This document shows positions 10,117 to 21,000 of a DNA stretch of 64,000 bases, in pieces (within the stretch, counting starts at the first letter, position 1; the number at the start of each line of letters is the position of its first letter). Under the pieces are notes generated by a model. It was not told where the DNA came from, did no database searches, and was given only the letters and a program-made list of their open reading frames with translations. The DNA is from Darksidea phi (Eukaryota; Ascomycota; Dothideomycetes; Pleosporales; Lentitheciaceae). The translations under genes were made by a program, and so were the position numbers. The DNA lies in assembly GCA_030770425.1 (NCBI GenBank), contig JASJFT010000092.1, positions 1 through 64,000 of the forward strand, given 5' to 3'.

Positions 10117-10131
10117 ATTTCCACAAACAAG
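10117..10131 (+). repeat. 15-bp direct repeat, right flank of copy B
   Basis: Second perfect copy of ATTTCCACAAACAAG; the right-hand half of the target-site duplication. Confidence 0.75.
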
Positions 10132-11191
10132 TAGGAAATTTCACCGTTACTTGGTGATTGCACGGAGTCATAGCTTTAGGTGAATCGGTCTAATTAACCC
10201 TTCTCTGTATCGACCCATCATTCGCTGGTAGCATTCGCTAGACCGTTCTTCTGCGCCTGTACCCAGCTAATACCAAAGTTCAACTAGCGCTCTTACTGTA
10301 TCAACTGAAGGGAAAAGAATGCTCGTTACAGTTCTCCGGGACGCCTTGGTATCATCTTGTTCATTCGGAAGGGCACCACTCTCCACACATGTCCTTGAAG
10401 TTAGCATCATCACCAAACTTCTATGATATCTCCAGGATGCTGTTAGTTCTACTACCACCTTAGGATTCATTCCAAACTCCTCAAATGCCGAGTTCCATCC
10501 CTACTAGCTGGAGAAGCTGCATTGTCATCAGTTATCTCGCGTTCAAAGACGTTATTTCGCTCTTTATTTCGAGTAATTGCGTTATGGGTGCAATCAGTTC
10601 ACTTTCTATGCAGGTAGTTGTATTGCAACCCAGTATAGATGTAAACAGTGTCTTCGAGTGACATACAGTAGCTAGCGCTGGGAAAGCAGTCATTGTCTCT
10701 TCCAGCACAATTCCCACAGCATGCTGTCTAGGGCACCCGCAGGCAGTACTGAAATCTCACGTAACCATTCTTCACTATAAATTACCATGTCAAATAGCGG
10801 CAGGAGCGAGTGGGCTCCGATAGCTTCTCCAAAATATCAATGTGCAGTGTCCACTTACATGAAGACCAACCCTGGGTTTGCATACGGTTCCCATCTTGTA
10901 TCATGGTACTAAATCTGTCAGTGAATAGTATCGTATGTTATTCGCTGCGCTGAATTGAGATAAAATTCGGTATTAGGACGTGTCCTGTGTCAAACGGCCA
11001 AATGGGTCACTTACCCCTGCCCCTTGTAACCAGTCAATACTCTCGTGCATCTACCGGAACAGACTCTTTCGCATTGTGCCGCACCGTGCCGCACGAAACA
11101 TCTCACCATCGTACTCACACAAACTGCTCTCACCAACTCCCTTCGCCTATCGAAACTATTCTGATCTTTATGCGATGCTTTCACCACACCC

Positions 11192-11512
11192 ATGCATTGT
11201 ACTGCCACTCCTGATGCTCATCCTTCTCCTCCAAGCACCGCTTTCACTATACCTCAAGTTAGTTTCCCGGCTCCCATGGTCGTTCCAGTCACACTCACAG
11301 CCCCTGGTGCAAACCCCTTCCCAACCACCATCAAAGTTCACATCGGCTTCTTTCCGTGCAGCCAAGATATCTTCCCTCACACTTGCATCGCTGTACAAGC
11401 TTCCGGCCACTGTCGACCACCCCTTCTCTTCACACAGGGTAGCGATTTCGGAACTAGAAGTGCGCCCATAGGTGTAAGAATTGTCCGCTTTTCGGTATCT
11501 TATGGTCCATGA
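11192..11512 (+). CDS. Weak candidate ORF, 106 aa, unknown
   Basis: ATG at 11192, open to 11512. The middle is Pro/Thr-rich with many codons ending in C, which favours this frame over the overlapping minus-strand frame (11168-11533). No signal peptide or domain is recognised. It may be an exon of a larger gene or chance. Confidence 0.22.
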   Translation: MHCTATPDAHPSPPSTAFTIPQVSFPAPMVVPVTLTAPGANPFPTTIKVHIGFFPCSQDIFPHTCIAVQASGHCRPPLLFTQGSDFGTRSAPIGVRIVRFSVSYGP

Positions 11513-13077
11513 CACGGGTCGGAGGTTTGACATGGCGATGGTCCTGGTAATATTGCCTTGGTGATCTTGGTTGAGGAGGTGATTAATAAGAGATCTGGCG
11601 ATCGCTTTAGCGTCATGAGAAGGCCCACAGGCGAGGAACTTTTTTAATTATAGAAAGGATGTGGGCGATATGTCGGCTTCTCGATGCGATTGCAATCAAC
11701 TTGCTTGCTCTCTGACTTTGTGGTTGCGATGACTGTTGCTAGGCAAAAGCATGCTAAGGTATGTCGTCATAGCTTGCAGCCGCAAACTGCAGTGAATAGC
11801 AGTCGTCTTCAGAGGGCGATGCCGATGGGCATACGTGACGGCGCGCCCTACGAAAAGTATCTTCCTGAAGAAAACCTTGCTTGGGTTTCCGACATCAACG
11901 GTATTCGCGTGGTCGTCGTAGGTACACTCAAGGATCCAAGAGGGTCCAAAATACAGGTTTTGCGCTTTTTGGCCGCCATCCTGAGTATGTAAGGTAAGCA
12001 GCTTTAGCGAAGCCCTCAAAAGCACAGCGTATGTGTTCATGGCACAGCATGATGGCGTCCAATACGCATCGCGTAAAGCGGATTGAAAGCGGGCAGGGGT
12101 GATTACCTCACGGCTCGGGTGGGTGCATCATTCGTCGAGCCCATACATCCAGCAACAAGGCTGAGCTGAGGCTGAACATCGTGTAATCACGTGTTACATG
12201 CGCCCTTGAGGTGACAGCTCGAATAACGATCTCCACCCTATTCCTCCTGCTTATAGCCTACAGCAAAGGCGACTCGTTCATTATCCTATTGCCCTCTTTA
12301 CGTTCCAACTTCGCATCGTGCAGATCCGCGTTTTGGCCCCTAGTATGGTATGACTCGGCGCGCATCCTAAGTAGTAGTCAGCAGAGGCCTGCAGTGAGGC
12401 TGAGCAAGAAGAGCTGCTGGTGTTATCAATAGTTGACCTTCATATCGTTGTGTAGCTCACTTGAATACTGTGAGACCTCTAATAAGCTTTTTAACTGCTT
12501 GGGTAGAATGTGCAAAGATAGAAGATGCTCGCCGTCACAGAAAGCCAAGAGGCTTGATAAGGATACCGCACACCTATGGTCGCGCCTCCATGAAACGATT
12601 CACCAAACAACAATCTTCCACCAACCATCCAATCTTCTATCAAAGTACGCCTTGATTATACCCATTATTATCTAGTTTCATAAACACAATCGCATTCATT
12701 CTCCCGAGTACTTCAAGATTCCGCACCCGGAACCGTTCCGCACAATTCCGCGCCCACCAACATGCCCCCCCGCATGACGATCCCAAGTGCCGGCAACGTG
12801 AAATCATTCCTCGTGGCTTGCAGGAATACATAGATAGGAACGTTCGTCAAAGTCTGCTTGCTTGTTCGTTCGTCGATGAAATCTTCGTTGTGAAGAGCTG
12901 GGCATTGACTTATTCCAAACGCGTCGTTTACTCTTTGATATGCCGGTATCCCTTCAATTTTGCCTTTATATTTATACCTAAGACATCATCTCTTTGGAGA
13001 GCATCTTATCGCTTCTAGCGTAGCGTTGCACAGTCTGTTTTTGCTAGGAAACAATAAGAGACAGCTTTTACGCGGCA

Positions 13078-14818
13078 ATGATTTCCACGGTCCTTCCTCT
13101 GCTGCAGAATGAGCTTGCCCACCACACGCTCCGCTCCACCTTCGTCATTCTCCTCGCCCTCCCAACCCTCTATATCCTCATAAATGAACTCCACCGTCGC
13201 TCCATCCGCTTAAAGAACTTCCCCGGCCCGCCGAACTGGCCGCTCGTCGGAAATATTCCGGACATCAAATATAACGCGGCGGAGAAATATAGGGAATGGA
13301 GTAAGATTTATGGCGACGTGTATCAGATACAATTGGGCAACGTGCCAGTCGTTGTCGTAAATAGCGCAGAAGCGGCAAGGAAAATATTTGGGGGGAATAG
13401 CCAGGCATTGAGTAGTAGGCCGGTGTTTTGGACGTTCCATAAGGTACGTTATTGAGAGCGGTTAGGACCTAGGAAAAGAGAAGCGAAACTTCGGAAGGAA
13501 GAGAATTGCACTGAAGAATGGCGGGACGAAAGCCATGAGCTGATAAGAGATAGGTGCTTTCGAATACGGCGGGAACAACGATTGGAACATCGCCGTTCAA
13601 CGACTCTCTGAAGCGTAGGCGCAAAGGCGCCGCGTCCGCGCTCAACAAACCCTCCATCGCCACATATATCTCCCACCTCGATGTCGAAACCAAGGATTTC
13701 GTCAAGGACGGCTTCGAAAACGGAAAGGCCGGTACCGTAGGCGTCGACCCTATGCCCATGATCCAGCGCCTGTCCCTCTCGCTCTCCTTGACATTGAACT
13801 GGGGAACTCGCATGGGTAGTCGCGATGACCCGCTCTTCCACGAGATCACCGAAGTGGAAGAAATGATCTCCAAATTCCGCTCCACAACAGGAAACCTGCA
13901 AGATTACATACCAATCTTACGCCTGAACCCGTTTAGCTTTGGGTCTAAGATGGCTCGCGAGATGCGCAAGAGGAGGGATGTGTATTTGAACAGGCTGAAC
14001 AGGGACCTAGATGATCGCATGGAGAAAGGTGTGCACAAACCGTGTATACAAGCCAACGTCATCTTGGACAAGGAAGCGGCGTTAAACAAAGAGGAGTTGA
14101 CATCGATTAGTCTGACGATGCTTTCGGGCGGTTTGGATACAATCACTACGCTGGTGCAGTGGAGTGTTGCATTGTTGGCGCAGAGATCGGACATCCAACG
14201 AAAGGCGATTGAGGAGATCCGGAAAATCTACTCGGAGAAGCAGCCATTGTGCGATGCGTACGATGACCAGAAGTGCGAATATATCGTTGCGCTCGTGAAG
14301 GAATGTCTGAGATACTACTGCGTCCTCAGACTCGCGCTTCCACGGGCGACAGTGAAAGACGTCGTGTACGAGGGGAAGTTGATCCCAGCCGGAAGCACAC
14401 TCTACCTCAACGTGTGGGCGTGTAACATGGGTAAGTCATGCTTCCGTGTCTCACCCGCCCGCACAACTGACATTCAGACACAGACCCCAAGGTCTGGCGT
14501 GACCCTGAAGTCTTCCGCCCAGAGCGCTGGATCGAGCAACCCGACGCACCGCTTTTCACTTACGGCCTCGGGTACAGAATGTGCGCGGGATCGATGCTTG
14601 CGAATCGCGAACTGTATCTGGTGTTTCTGCGCATGCTGAGCAGCTTTGAGATATTGCAGGACTCAGAGGTCGAGGTCGACCCGGTGAAGGGGAGCTCGGA
14701 TCCGACAAGTTTGGTGACCATGTGTCGGAATTACAAGGTTATTTTGAGGCCTAGGGATGAGGGGAGGCTGAGGGCAGCGCTGGAGGAGGCAGATAAGAGG
14801 CTTGGGCTGGAGGCATGA
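13078..14818 (+). CDS. Cytochrome P450, CYP504 / phenylacetate hydroxylase-like
   Basis: Microsomal haem monooxygenase. Three exons (13078-13443, 13554-14430, 14478-14818) with a 110-nt and a 47-nt intron (GTACGT...TAG and GTAAGT...CAG) give 527 residues, normal for a fungal P450. An N-terminal hydrophobic anchor (LRSTFVILLALPTLYIL) is followed by a Pro-rich hinge (PGPPNWPLVGN). The I-helix is GGLDTITTLVQW, the K-helix ExxR lies in KECLRYY, the PERW region in FRPERW, and the haem loop is FTYGLGYRMCAG with Cys about 450. The combination LSGGLDT, RLALPRA and MCAGSMLANRELYLVF resembles the CYP504 group, whose characterised members (Aspergillus PhacA) hydroxylate phenylacetate in the homogentisate route. 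The precise substrate is inference. No homogentisate-pathway genes lie alongside. Confidence 0.85.
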
Positions 14819-15223
14819 CCCGTAGCGTATGAGAGTAGTTATGTCGACTGGCCGCACTGTATACACGCGGTGATATTTCGCCAGCTCTAGCGAATCACTA
14901 TAGATGAGGTCTGCGGAGCATTTTGTGAAAGAGAGTTGGCGGCACACTAAGCGAATGCGGAAAGGCAGACAGGGATCATTGGCCGATGCCAATCACCGGC
15001 GAATGCACCAACATGGCCTCAAGGTTGAGATTTCCCAGCCCGCGCGAAAGCCGACATCTCTCATCCTTCACCACCTGACTGCCTTCCCTTTGCCGACCAC
15101 GCACTGCTCGAGCTCCCCGTCTCCCTTCACGGCCGCCGCTCCCTTGCTTCGGCTGCATGTCGTGCCCGTCGAGTGCGACTGCGTCTTTATCACCATAATA
15201 GCGCCATGGTCTGAGCTGCGCGC
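14819..15223. other. Intergenic region
   Basis: 3' flank of the P450 and 5' flank of the glycosyltransferase-like gene. No separate gene seen; the stretch before 15224 is pyrimidine-rich, as is common in fungal promoters. Confidence 0.5.
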
Positions 15224-17539
15224 ATGAGCACCGGATCCTCGAATCGCGAGTGGTCGCAGCAGGGCGCGATCTGGGAGAACATGCTCAGCAAGAACATCCT
15301 GCACGGCGACGAAGAGCTGGGCAAGAAGGACGACGACCACAGATATGGCCCAACGCCACGCTTGTCCGCCTGGAACTGTCCGAACACACCACTGCGATGG
15401 CGGCGTCGGCGGATATTACTGGCGTTGATGGGCCTGTACATCCTGTACATCTTTGTGAGAAGCATGCCCGACTTCCTTGATTGGAGGATGCGGAGAGAAG
15501 GATGGGAGTTTGAGCGGCCGATTGTGCCCTCGGCGTACTACGACTACGAAAGAGGGGACGACATAGAGCCCACAGGAGCACCAAAGGGAACAAAAGTGCC
15601 CAAGACTGGCGAGCCGAAGCCGCATACCTACTCCGGCCTGGTCAAATTCTATCGGCTTGCAAACTCGCTCCACGGAGCGTCGCACACGAACGGGTACCTA
15701 ACCGACAACCGCAATGTCCTCTTCGCCGCGTCCAATCTCCAGAGCGCTGCCACGCTTCTCCCTACAGTCTGCGAAATGTCGCGGTGGAATCGGAATTGGG
15801 TGCATATGGCGTTCATGGGTAGAGACGATATAGACGTCGCGAAAATACTGGAGATTAACGGGATAGACCAGATCAAGTGCCCCGCCATCTGGCACGATGC
15901 GCGGCCCGATTTCAGCGAGTACAGTACCGACTCGCGCGCCGAGTCGAGCGTCAGGGCCGCTCTGACGCATATCCATAGCTTTTTGCATCCGCAGGTTGTC
16001 ATAACGGATGACGCGCTCTCAGAAGATGACTTCTTCGTTCGTGGCACAAGGGCAAAGACCAAGGCGTTGGAGATGCCTCTCATTGAAGGTCCACAGGATC
16101 AATGGGACAATTTCATGTGGATGGCACGGCTGGACGCTGGGTCTCTAAAGAACTGGCATCAGCCGAGTGTTGAAATCCTCATTCAGGTTCCACAAGGCTC
16201 ATCCAGTGTTATCCGTCTTCTCAAGTCTATCAAAAGTGCTCACTATAGCGGACTGAAGCTACCGCATATCACTGTCGAGCTCCCTGCGGAGGTCGATGGA
16301 TCTGTGGAGAACTACCTGAGAGGTTTCCGTTGGCCCGCTACCGGCGATTCGAGCCGAATTTCGATCAGACGCCGGATTACCAGCCAGCACGCAAACCAGG
16401 AAGAGTCGGCTATCCGGTTCCTGGAGCTGTTTTACCCAACCAATCCTAAGCACTCACACGTGCTTCTGCTCTCGCCTCAGGTCGAGCTTTCATCACAGTA
16501 CTACTTCTACCTGATGTATGTACTCTTAGAGTACAAGTATTCGGCGTTTAGCAGCATAGACGGTGCCGACCTCATGGGCGTGAGCCTCGAACTTCCATCT
16601 GTTCTACTAGACGGCAAGACAAAGCTCACTCCACCGAAAACAAAGGACATGCACATAACGCGTTATCACGACGTGTTCCCTGAGACCAAGAGTGTACCAT
16701 TCTTATGGCAAGCGCCGAACAGCCATGCGACACTCTTTTTCGGTGACAAGTGGGCGGAATTGCACTCTTTCCTGGGCAACCGTGTCGCGAAGCACTCCCA
16801 AGCCCCAAACGCCGACCCAAGACATAAGCTTGTGTCCGAAACGCTGCCCGCGTGGGTGGAGTACATGCTCGAATTCATGCGAGCTCGGGGGTACGCGCTT
16901 TTCTACCCTGGCGCGAGCTCTGCTGGAGCACTTGTCACCGTTCACAATGAACTATACCATGCTCCCGAGGAGTTTTTGTCACCGAAGCCGAAGAATGAAG
17001 CCATTACTGCTCCGCCTAAAGTCCTGGACGAATCATTTCTCCGTGCAGAAGAACCTGCACCAAGTCCCAAGCTTCCAGAATTACATATCCTGCCTCATTC
17101 TATCCCACTTCACCTCGCCCTTCCTTTCGACGGTGATCTCCCAGAGATACCTCAACTACCGTACCTTCTACACACGGGGAGACCCAGCTCCCTATCTAAC
17201 GCTTCCACTATAGCCTCTACCTATGCAAACCGGTATCGCGAAGTCATCGGCGGCTGTAAACCTGTCACAGACAAACACCGAAAACACGTGCCTGGAAGCA
17301 CGCGTGACCTATTTTGTTTTGGCGATGAGGATTCCGATGATTGGGAAGACGATGTTTCGGACTCGCTTGAGGAAGATTATGTCTACTCAGAGTCGATCGA
17401 CAGGAGTCATGCTTTACCTGCTAAAGTGTCGTTGAAGCCTGTTGTTACAAATAGTGCGAGCGTTGCGGCTGCAACTAGTACGCTCAAGAGCAGCATAGAG
17501 ACACCGATGGCGATCGAGTCTCCGTCCCCGTTGGGCTGA
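15224..17539 (+). CDS. Type II membrane glycosyltransferase-like protein (771 aa)
   Basis: Single-exon gene from ATG 15224. A basic cytosolic tail (RWRRRR) precedes one transmembrane helix at about residues 64-80 (ILLALMGLYILYIFV), giving a type II Golgi/ER-lumen topology. The luminal part has a GT-A-like layout: an MARLDAGSLKNW segment, then PSVEILIQVPQ, a SVIRLLKSIKSA helix, LPHITVELPAEVD, and later HVLLLSPQVELSSQYY, the position where family-2-like transferases carry the acceptor/metal region. This matches a widespread, little-studied fungal group annotated as glycosyltransferase 2-like. A clear DxD motif is not obvious, so catalytic activity is not certain. The acidic C-terminus (DEDSDDWEDD) is low complexity. 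Confidence 0.65.
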   Translation: MSTGSSNREWSQQGAIWENMLSKNILHGDEELGKKDDDHRYGPTPRLSAWNCPNTPLRWRRRRILLALMGLYILYIFVRSMPDFLDWRMRREGWEFERPIVPSAYYDYERGDDIEPTGAPKGTKVPKTGEPKPHTYSGLVKFYRLANSLHGASHTNGYLTDNRNVLFAASNLQSAATLLPTVCEMSRWNRNWVHMAFMGRDDIDVAKILEINGIDQIKCPAIWHDARPDFSEYSTDSRAESSVRAALTHIHSFLHPQVVITDDALSEDDFFVRGTRAKTKALEMPLIEGPQDQWDNFMWMARLDAGSLKNWHQPSVEILIQVPQGSSSVIRLLKSIKSAHYSGLKLPHITVELPAEVDGSVENYLRGFRWPATGDSSRISIRRRITSQHANQEESAIRFLELFYPTNPKHSHVLLLSPQVELSSQYYFYLMYVLLEYKYSAFSSIDGADLMGVSLELPSVLLDGKTKLTPPKTKDMHITRYHDVFPETKSVPFLWQAPNSHATLFFGDKWAELHSFLGNRVAKHSQAPNADPRHKLVSETLPAWVEYMLEFMRARGYALFYPGASSAGALVTVHNELYHAPEEFLSPKPKNEAITAPPKVLDESFLRAEEPAPSPKLPELHILPHSIPLHLALPFDGDLPEIPQLPYLLHTGRPSSLSNASTIASTYANRYREVIGGCKPVTDKHRKHVPGSTRDLFCFGDEDSDDWEDDVSDSLEEDYVYSESIDRSHALPAKVSLKPVVTNSASVAAATSTLKSSIETPMAIESPSPLG

Positions 17540-18077
17540 TAGGTTGCGCATATCGAGAATTTCGTCCAGACTTTTGTAAAGGCTTCGAGCTAGCATTTAG
17601 GGGGCGTGTTTGGGAGTTGGGAGTCGAAACACGTATGATTATAAGAGAGGTAGTCCTCCAGCACAAATGGGGTACTCAATCTTGGGTTCCTACAATCTAT
17701 TATTACTGCCCTATCGTTCCTATTTTTGGAAAGGATTAGCACACGAAAATGGTTGAACTTCACATTCGAACATACAAGATTGCACAGGCAACATTTGAAG
17801 GTCTCTGGAAATATTCAATGTTGAATGATAATGTACACAGCATGTGATCTAGCCAAACCCGATGCAGCGTGCGCGCAATGACTCGCGAGGGCCCGTGCTT
17901 AGGGGGAGATGGTCTTTTTTTTGTCTCGTACCTGCTTGATTGCAACCACATCTATCTCAGAGCCCCTCGTGGCCAGAATCTCAGGCTGACCCTTTCATTC
18001 CTTTGCTTGCTTTGCTGGAGCGTTTCTTTCTTCTCTTCTGCTCTTGCCCTATTTAATACTTAGAAGTTCGCCCGAAG
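17540..18077. other. Intergenic region before RPO41
   Basis: No gene seen. A T-rich run (TTTTTTTTG near 17912) and a pyrimidine-rich stretch lie upstream of the RPO41 ATG. Confidence 0.5.
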
Positions 18078-21000
18078 ATGCTCGCGCGAGCAGCACGGCG
18101 GAGGTTTCGACGAGATGCCTTCCGGTCACCCACACAGCTCTCGGAGCAATTGATGTTGCCGTGGCTCTGTCCAGCGCAGATGCGATGGGCCACGAGCGTC
18201 GGTTCTATGACAGCCCACTCCCGCGACTCGAGATTGCAGCGATCCCCGCCATCGCTGTCGTCACGGCATGAAACGCGCTCCCTCGCCACGGCCGCCGACG
18301 TGCAGTCGTCGCCATTTTCAACACCATTCGATGGCTTCATGCAGCCATGGGCCACACGACTGCAGCCGCGCAGCATGGCGAGACTGGAGCCCTGGGACCC
18401 CTCGAAGCCGCTCATCCTGCACGATGCCGCCGCTGCACCCGAGAGCCGCGTCAAGTTTGGCATTGGCGGTGACCCCATCGAGCTTCACCAGAACCTGCAC
18501 GCCTGTCTGCGAGTTGGTCGCATGGACCGGGCCACGGCTATCCTGGAGCGTCTGGTAACCATGTACAACCCGTCGGCACCTGAGGTGATCGAAGCCCACA
18601 ACATCTTCTTGCAGGCCATGTTCGAGCTGGCTGAGCAGAATCCGTTACCAACATCGATGGCCGAGATTGAGGAGTGGTACGACACGCACATGGTGCGGCA
18701 AGCGATTGAGCCCACTGCGGAAACCTTCGTCACCCTACTGCGTGCCTCGATGACGTTTTTGCAGGGACTGGAGAGAGACAACGCTATCCGGAAATATCTG
18801 CACATGGCCTATGAGTGCGGATCCGACGTCGTGCGGGATGTCAACGAGTCGGAAGAGTTTTCGGACGAGGAGTGGGACGCGCTGATCCGCTTCCAGCCGG
18901 ACCAGTTCAAGGAGCCGCCTCCTCTGGAAGCGGCGCCAGAGGTACACATCAGCACGCCTGCGGGGTACGCGAGTCTCATCGAGCATGGTCTGCTGCCCAA
19001 CCCTGCACACCGCGTCGAGCCGGTGCAGCAGAAGGGCTACGGTTTGGAAACGCTCAAGAAGTCGCTCAACATGTTTGAGCCCGGCGCCGGAGTCCCATAT
19101 CCGCACGAGATGGAGGGAAATGAAGAGGAAAAGGGCCGCGCATTTGCATACATGCGGCAGTTACAACTAGAGACCGACTCTACCACGGCTGCAATCGAAC
19201 GCTGGAAGGCCGAGGATGAAAAGCTCCAGGACTTAGGGATTCACGGTGTGCTCAAGACCAAGCCCGTCCAGGCCCTGATGTGGCAGTGGTATTCGGCGCT
19301 GCTACCGCTGGTCAAGAAGGAAATTGCCCGCACCAAGGCGGTCCTATCAGCTCCCTCTCATGAAAACCTACGCGATGAGTGCCACAAGTACGGGCCTTAC
19401 CTCGAGCAATGCGATCCTGAAAAGATAGCAGCCTTGACTGTATCGCGTATTATCCAAGCATGTGCTCGGGGTTCACGCGACGACACCAACATGCTCAGGG
19501 TCGCGGTGCTTTCCACTCTTATTGGGGAAGACATTGAGCAGGAGGCAAATCTAGATGCGAAGCAAAGATACGAGACCTCGCTGAAAAGGGAACGTAAACG
19601 TGCTCGGAAAGATTTGCTCAACGCATTGGCACTCAACTCCCAGGGGCCGAGGACAGCGTCGAAGTCCGATGGTATTCAGGAATCGCAGCAAGACGGATTC
19701 ACTAGAACAGACTTCCCTCATGCAGTCAGGACTCGGCTTGGCGCCCTCGCGCTAGAGCTCTTGTTACAGGCAGCTACCGTCACTGTTTCGGCCGATGATC
19801 CCACGACTGGTAAGCAGTTGCATAGCACGCAGCCTGCATTCCATCACCACACCGGCTTTGTGCAAGGAAGGAGAGTTGGCTGGGTGTCGCCCCACCACGA
19901 GATTCTGAGCAAAATCCGTACTGAACCTGTGCACAATGTAGCCACTGTCAAGCTACCTATGGTGTTCGAACCGAAGCCCTGGACAAGTTTTACTGAAGGT
20001 GGTTACTATAAATCGCGCGGTAGCGTCATTCGGACAAAGGCCGGCGACACTGCACAGCGTGCCTACGCCCACTCAGCAATCTCGAACGGGGACATGGAGA
20101 AGGTGCTCACGGGTCTAGATGTTCTTGGGAAAGTACCTTGGCAGATCAACAGCGAGCTCTTTACTGTAATGGCACAGGCTTGGAATGCAGGAGAGGGTAT
20201 CGGAGCTATGGTTCCAACACAAACCGACACGGAGCGACCTCCAGAGCCTGCTTCAACTGCGCCAGTAGAAGAAAGGAGAAAGTGGTTGAAGAAAGTGAAA
20301 GAGTACGATAACTTGAAAAGCGGACTCCATTCCCAGCGATGCTATCAAAACTTCCAGCTTGAAATTGCACGAGCATACGTAAGGGAGGAGAAAATCTACT
20401 TTCCTCATAGCGTCGACTTCCGCGGCCGGGCATACCCCGTGCCGCCTCTTCTGAACCACATTGGAGCGGACCTTGCAAGGAGCCTCCTTCGGTTCGCAAA
20501 CGGTAAAGAGCTTGGCACCGTGGGCCTGCAGTGGCTTAAGGTACACCTTGCCAATCTTTACGGCTATGACAAAGCCAGTTTACGAGAGCGCGAACAATTC
20601 GCTATGGACAACCTCGGGGAGATATATGATTCTGCGACCAATCCTCTCGACGGGCGGCGATGGTGGACCAAGGCTGAAGATCCTTGGCAATGCCTTGCTT
20701 GCTGCATGGAGTTGAAGAATGCGCTCGACGCTCCAGATCCAACTCGGTTTCTCTCGCACCTACCTGTTCACCAGGACGGGACTTGCAATGGTCTCCAGCA
20801 TTACGCAGCTCTAGGCGGTGATCATGCCGGTGCCAGTCAGGTCAATCTGGAACCTTCGGACCGACCACAGGATATTTACACTGGTGTCGCTGAGCTTGTT
20901 AAAGAAATGATTGCCGAGGATGCCAAAAAGGGCGACCCGGTGGCACTGTTTGTGAAGGACAAGATAACACGCAAAGTCGTTAAACGAACCGTCATGACCA

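Larger units (their letters stand above)
9038..13077. other. 4-kb gene-poor region with repeat copy B
   Basis: No gene with recognisable homology. It contains repeat copy B (9939-10116) and one weak candidate ORF (11192-11512). A minus-strand open frame at 9543-9106 lies upstream of G3 but lacks a good donor linking it to G3. Other frames are short and unremarkable. Confidence 0.5.

Noticed and set aside
11168..11533. Minus-strand 121-codon frame
   Set aside because: Overlaps a plus-strand frame with better third-position C use; neither has a recognisable domain.
13078..17539. Secondary-metabolite cluster around the P450
   Set aside because: Neighbours are a glycosyltransferase-like housekeeping-type gene and RPO41; no synthase or tailoring enzymes are present.
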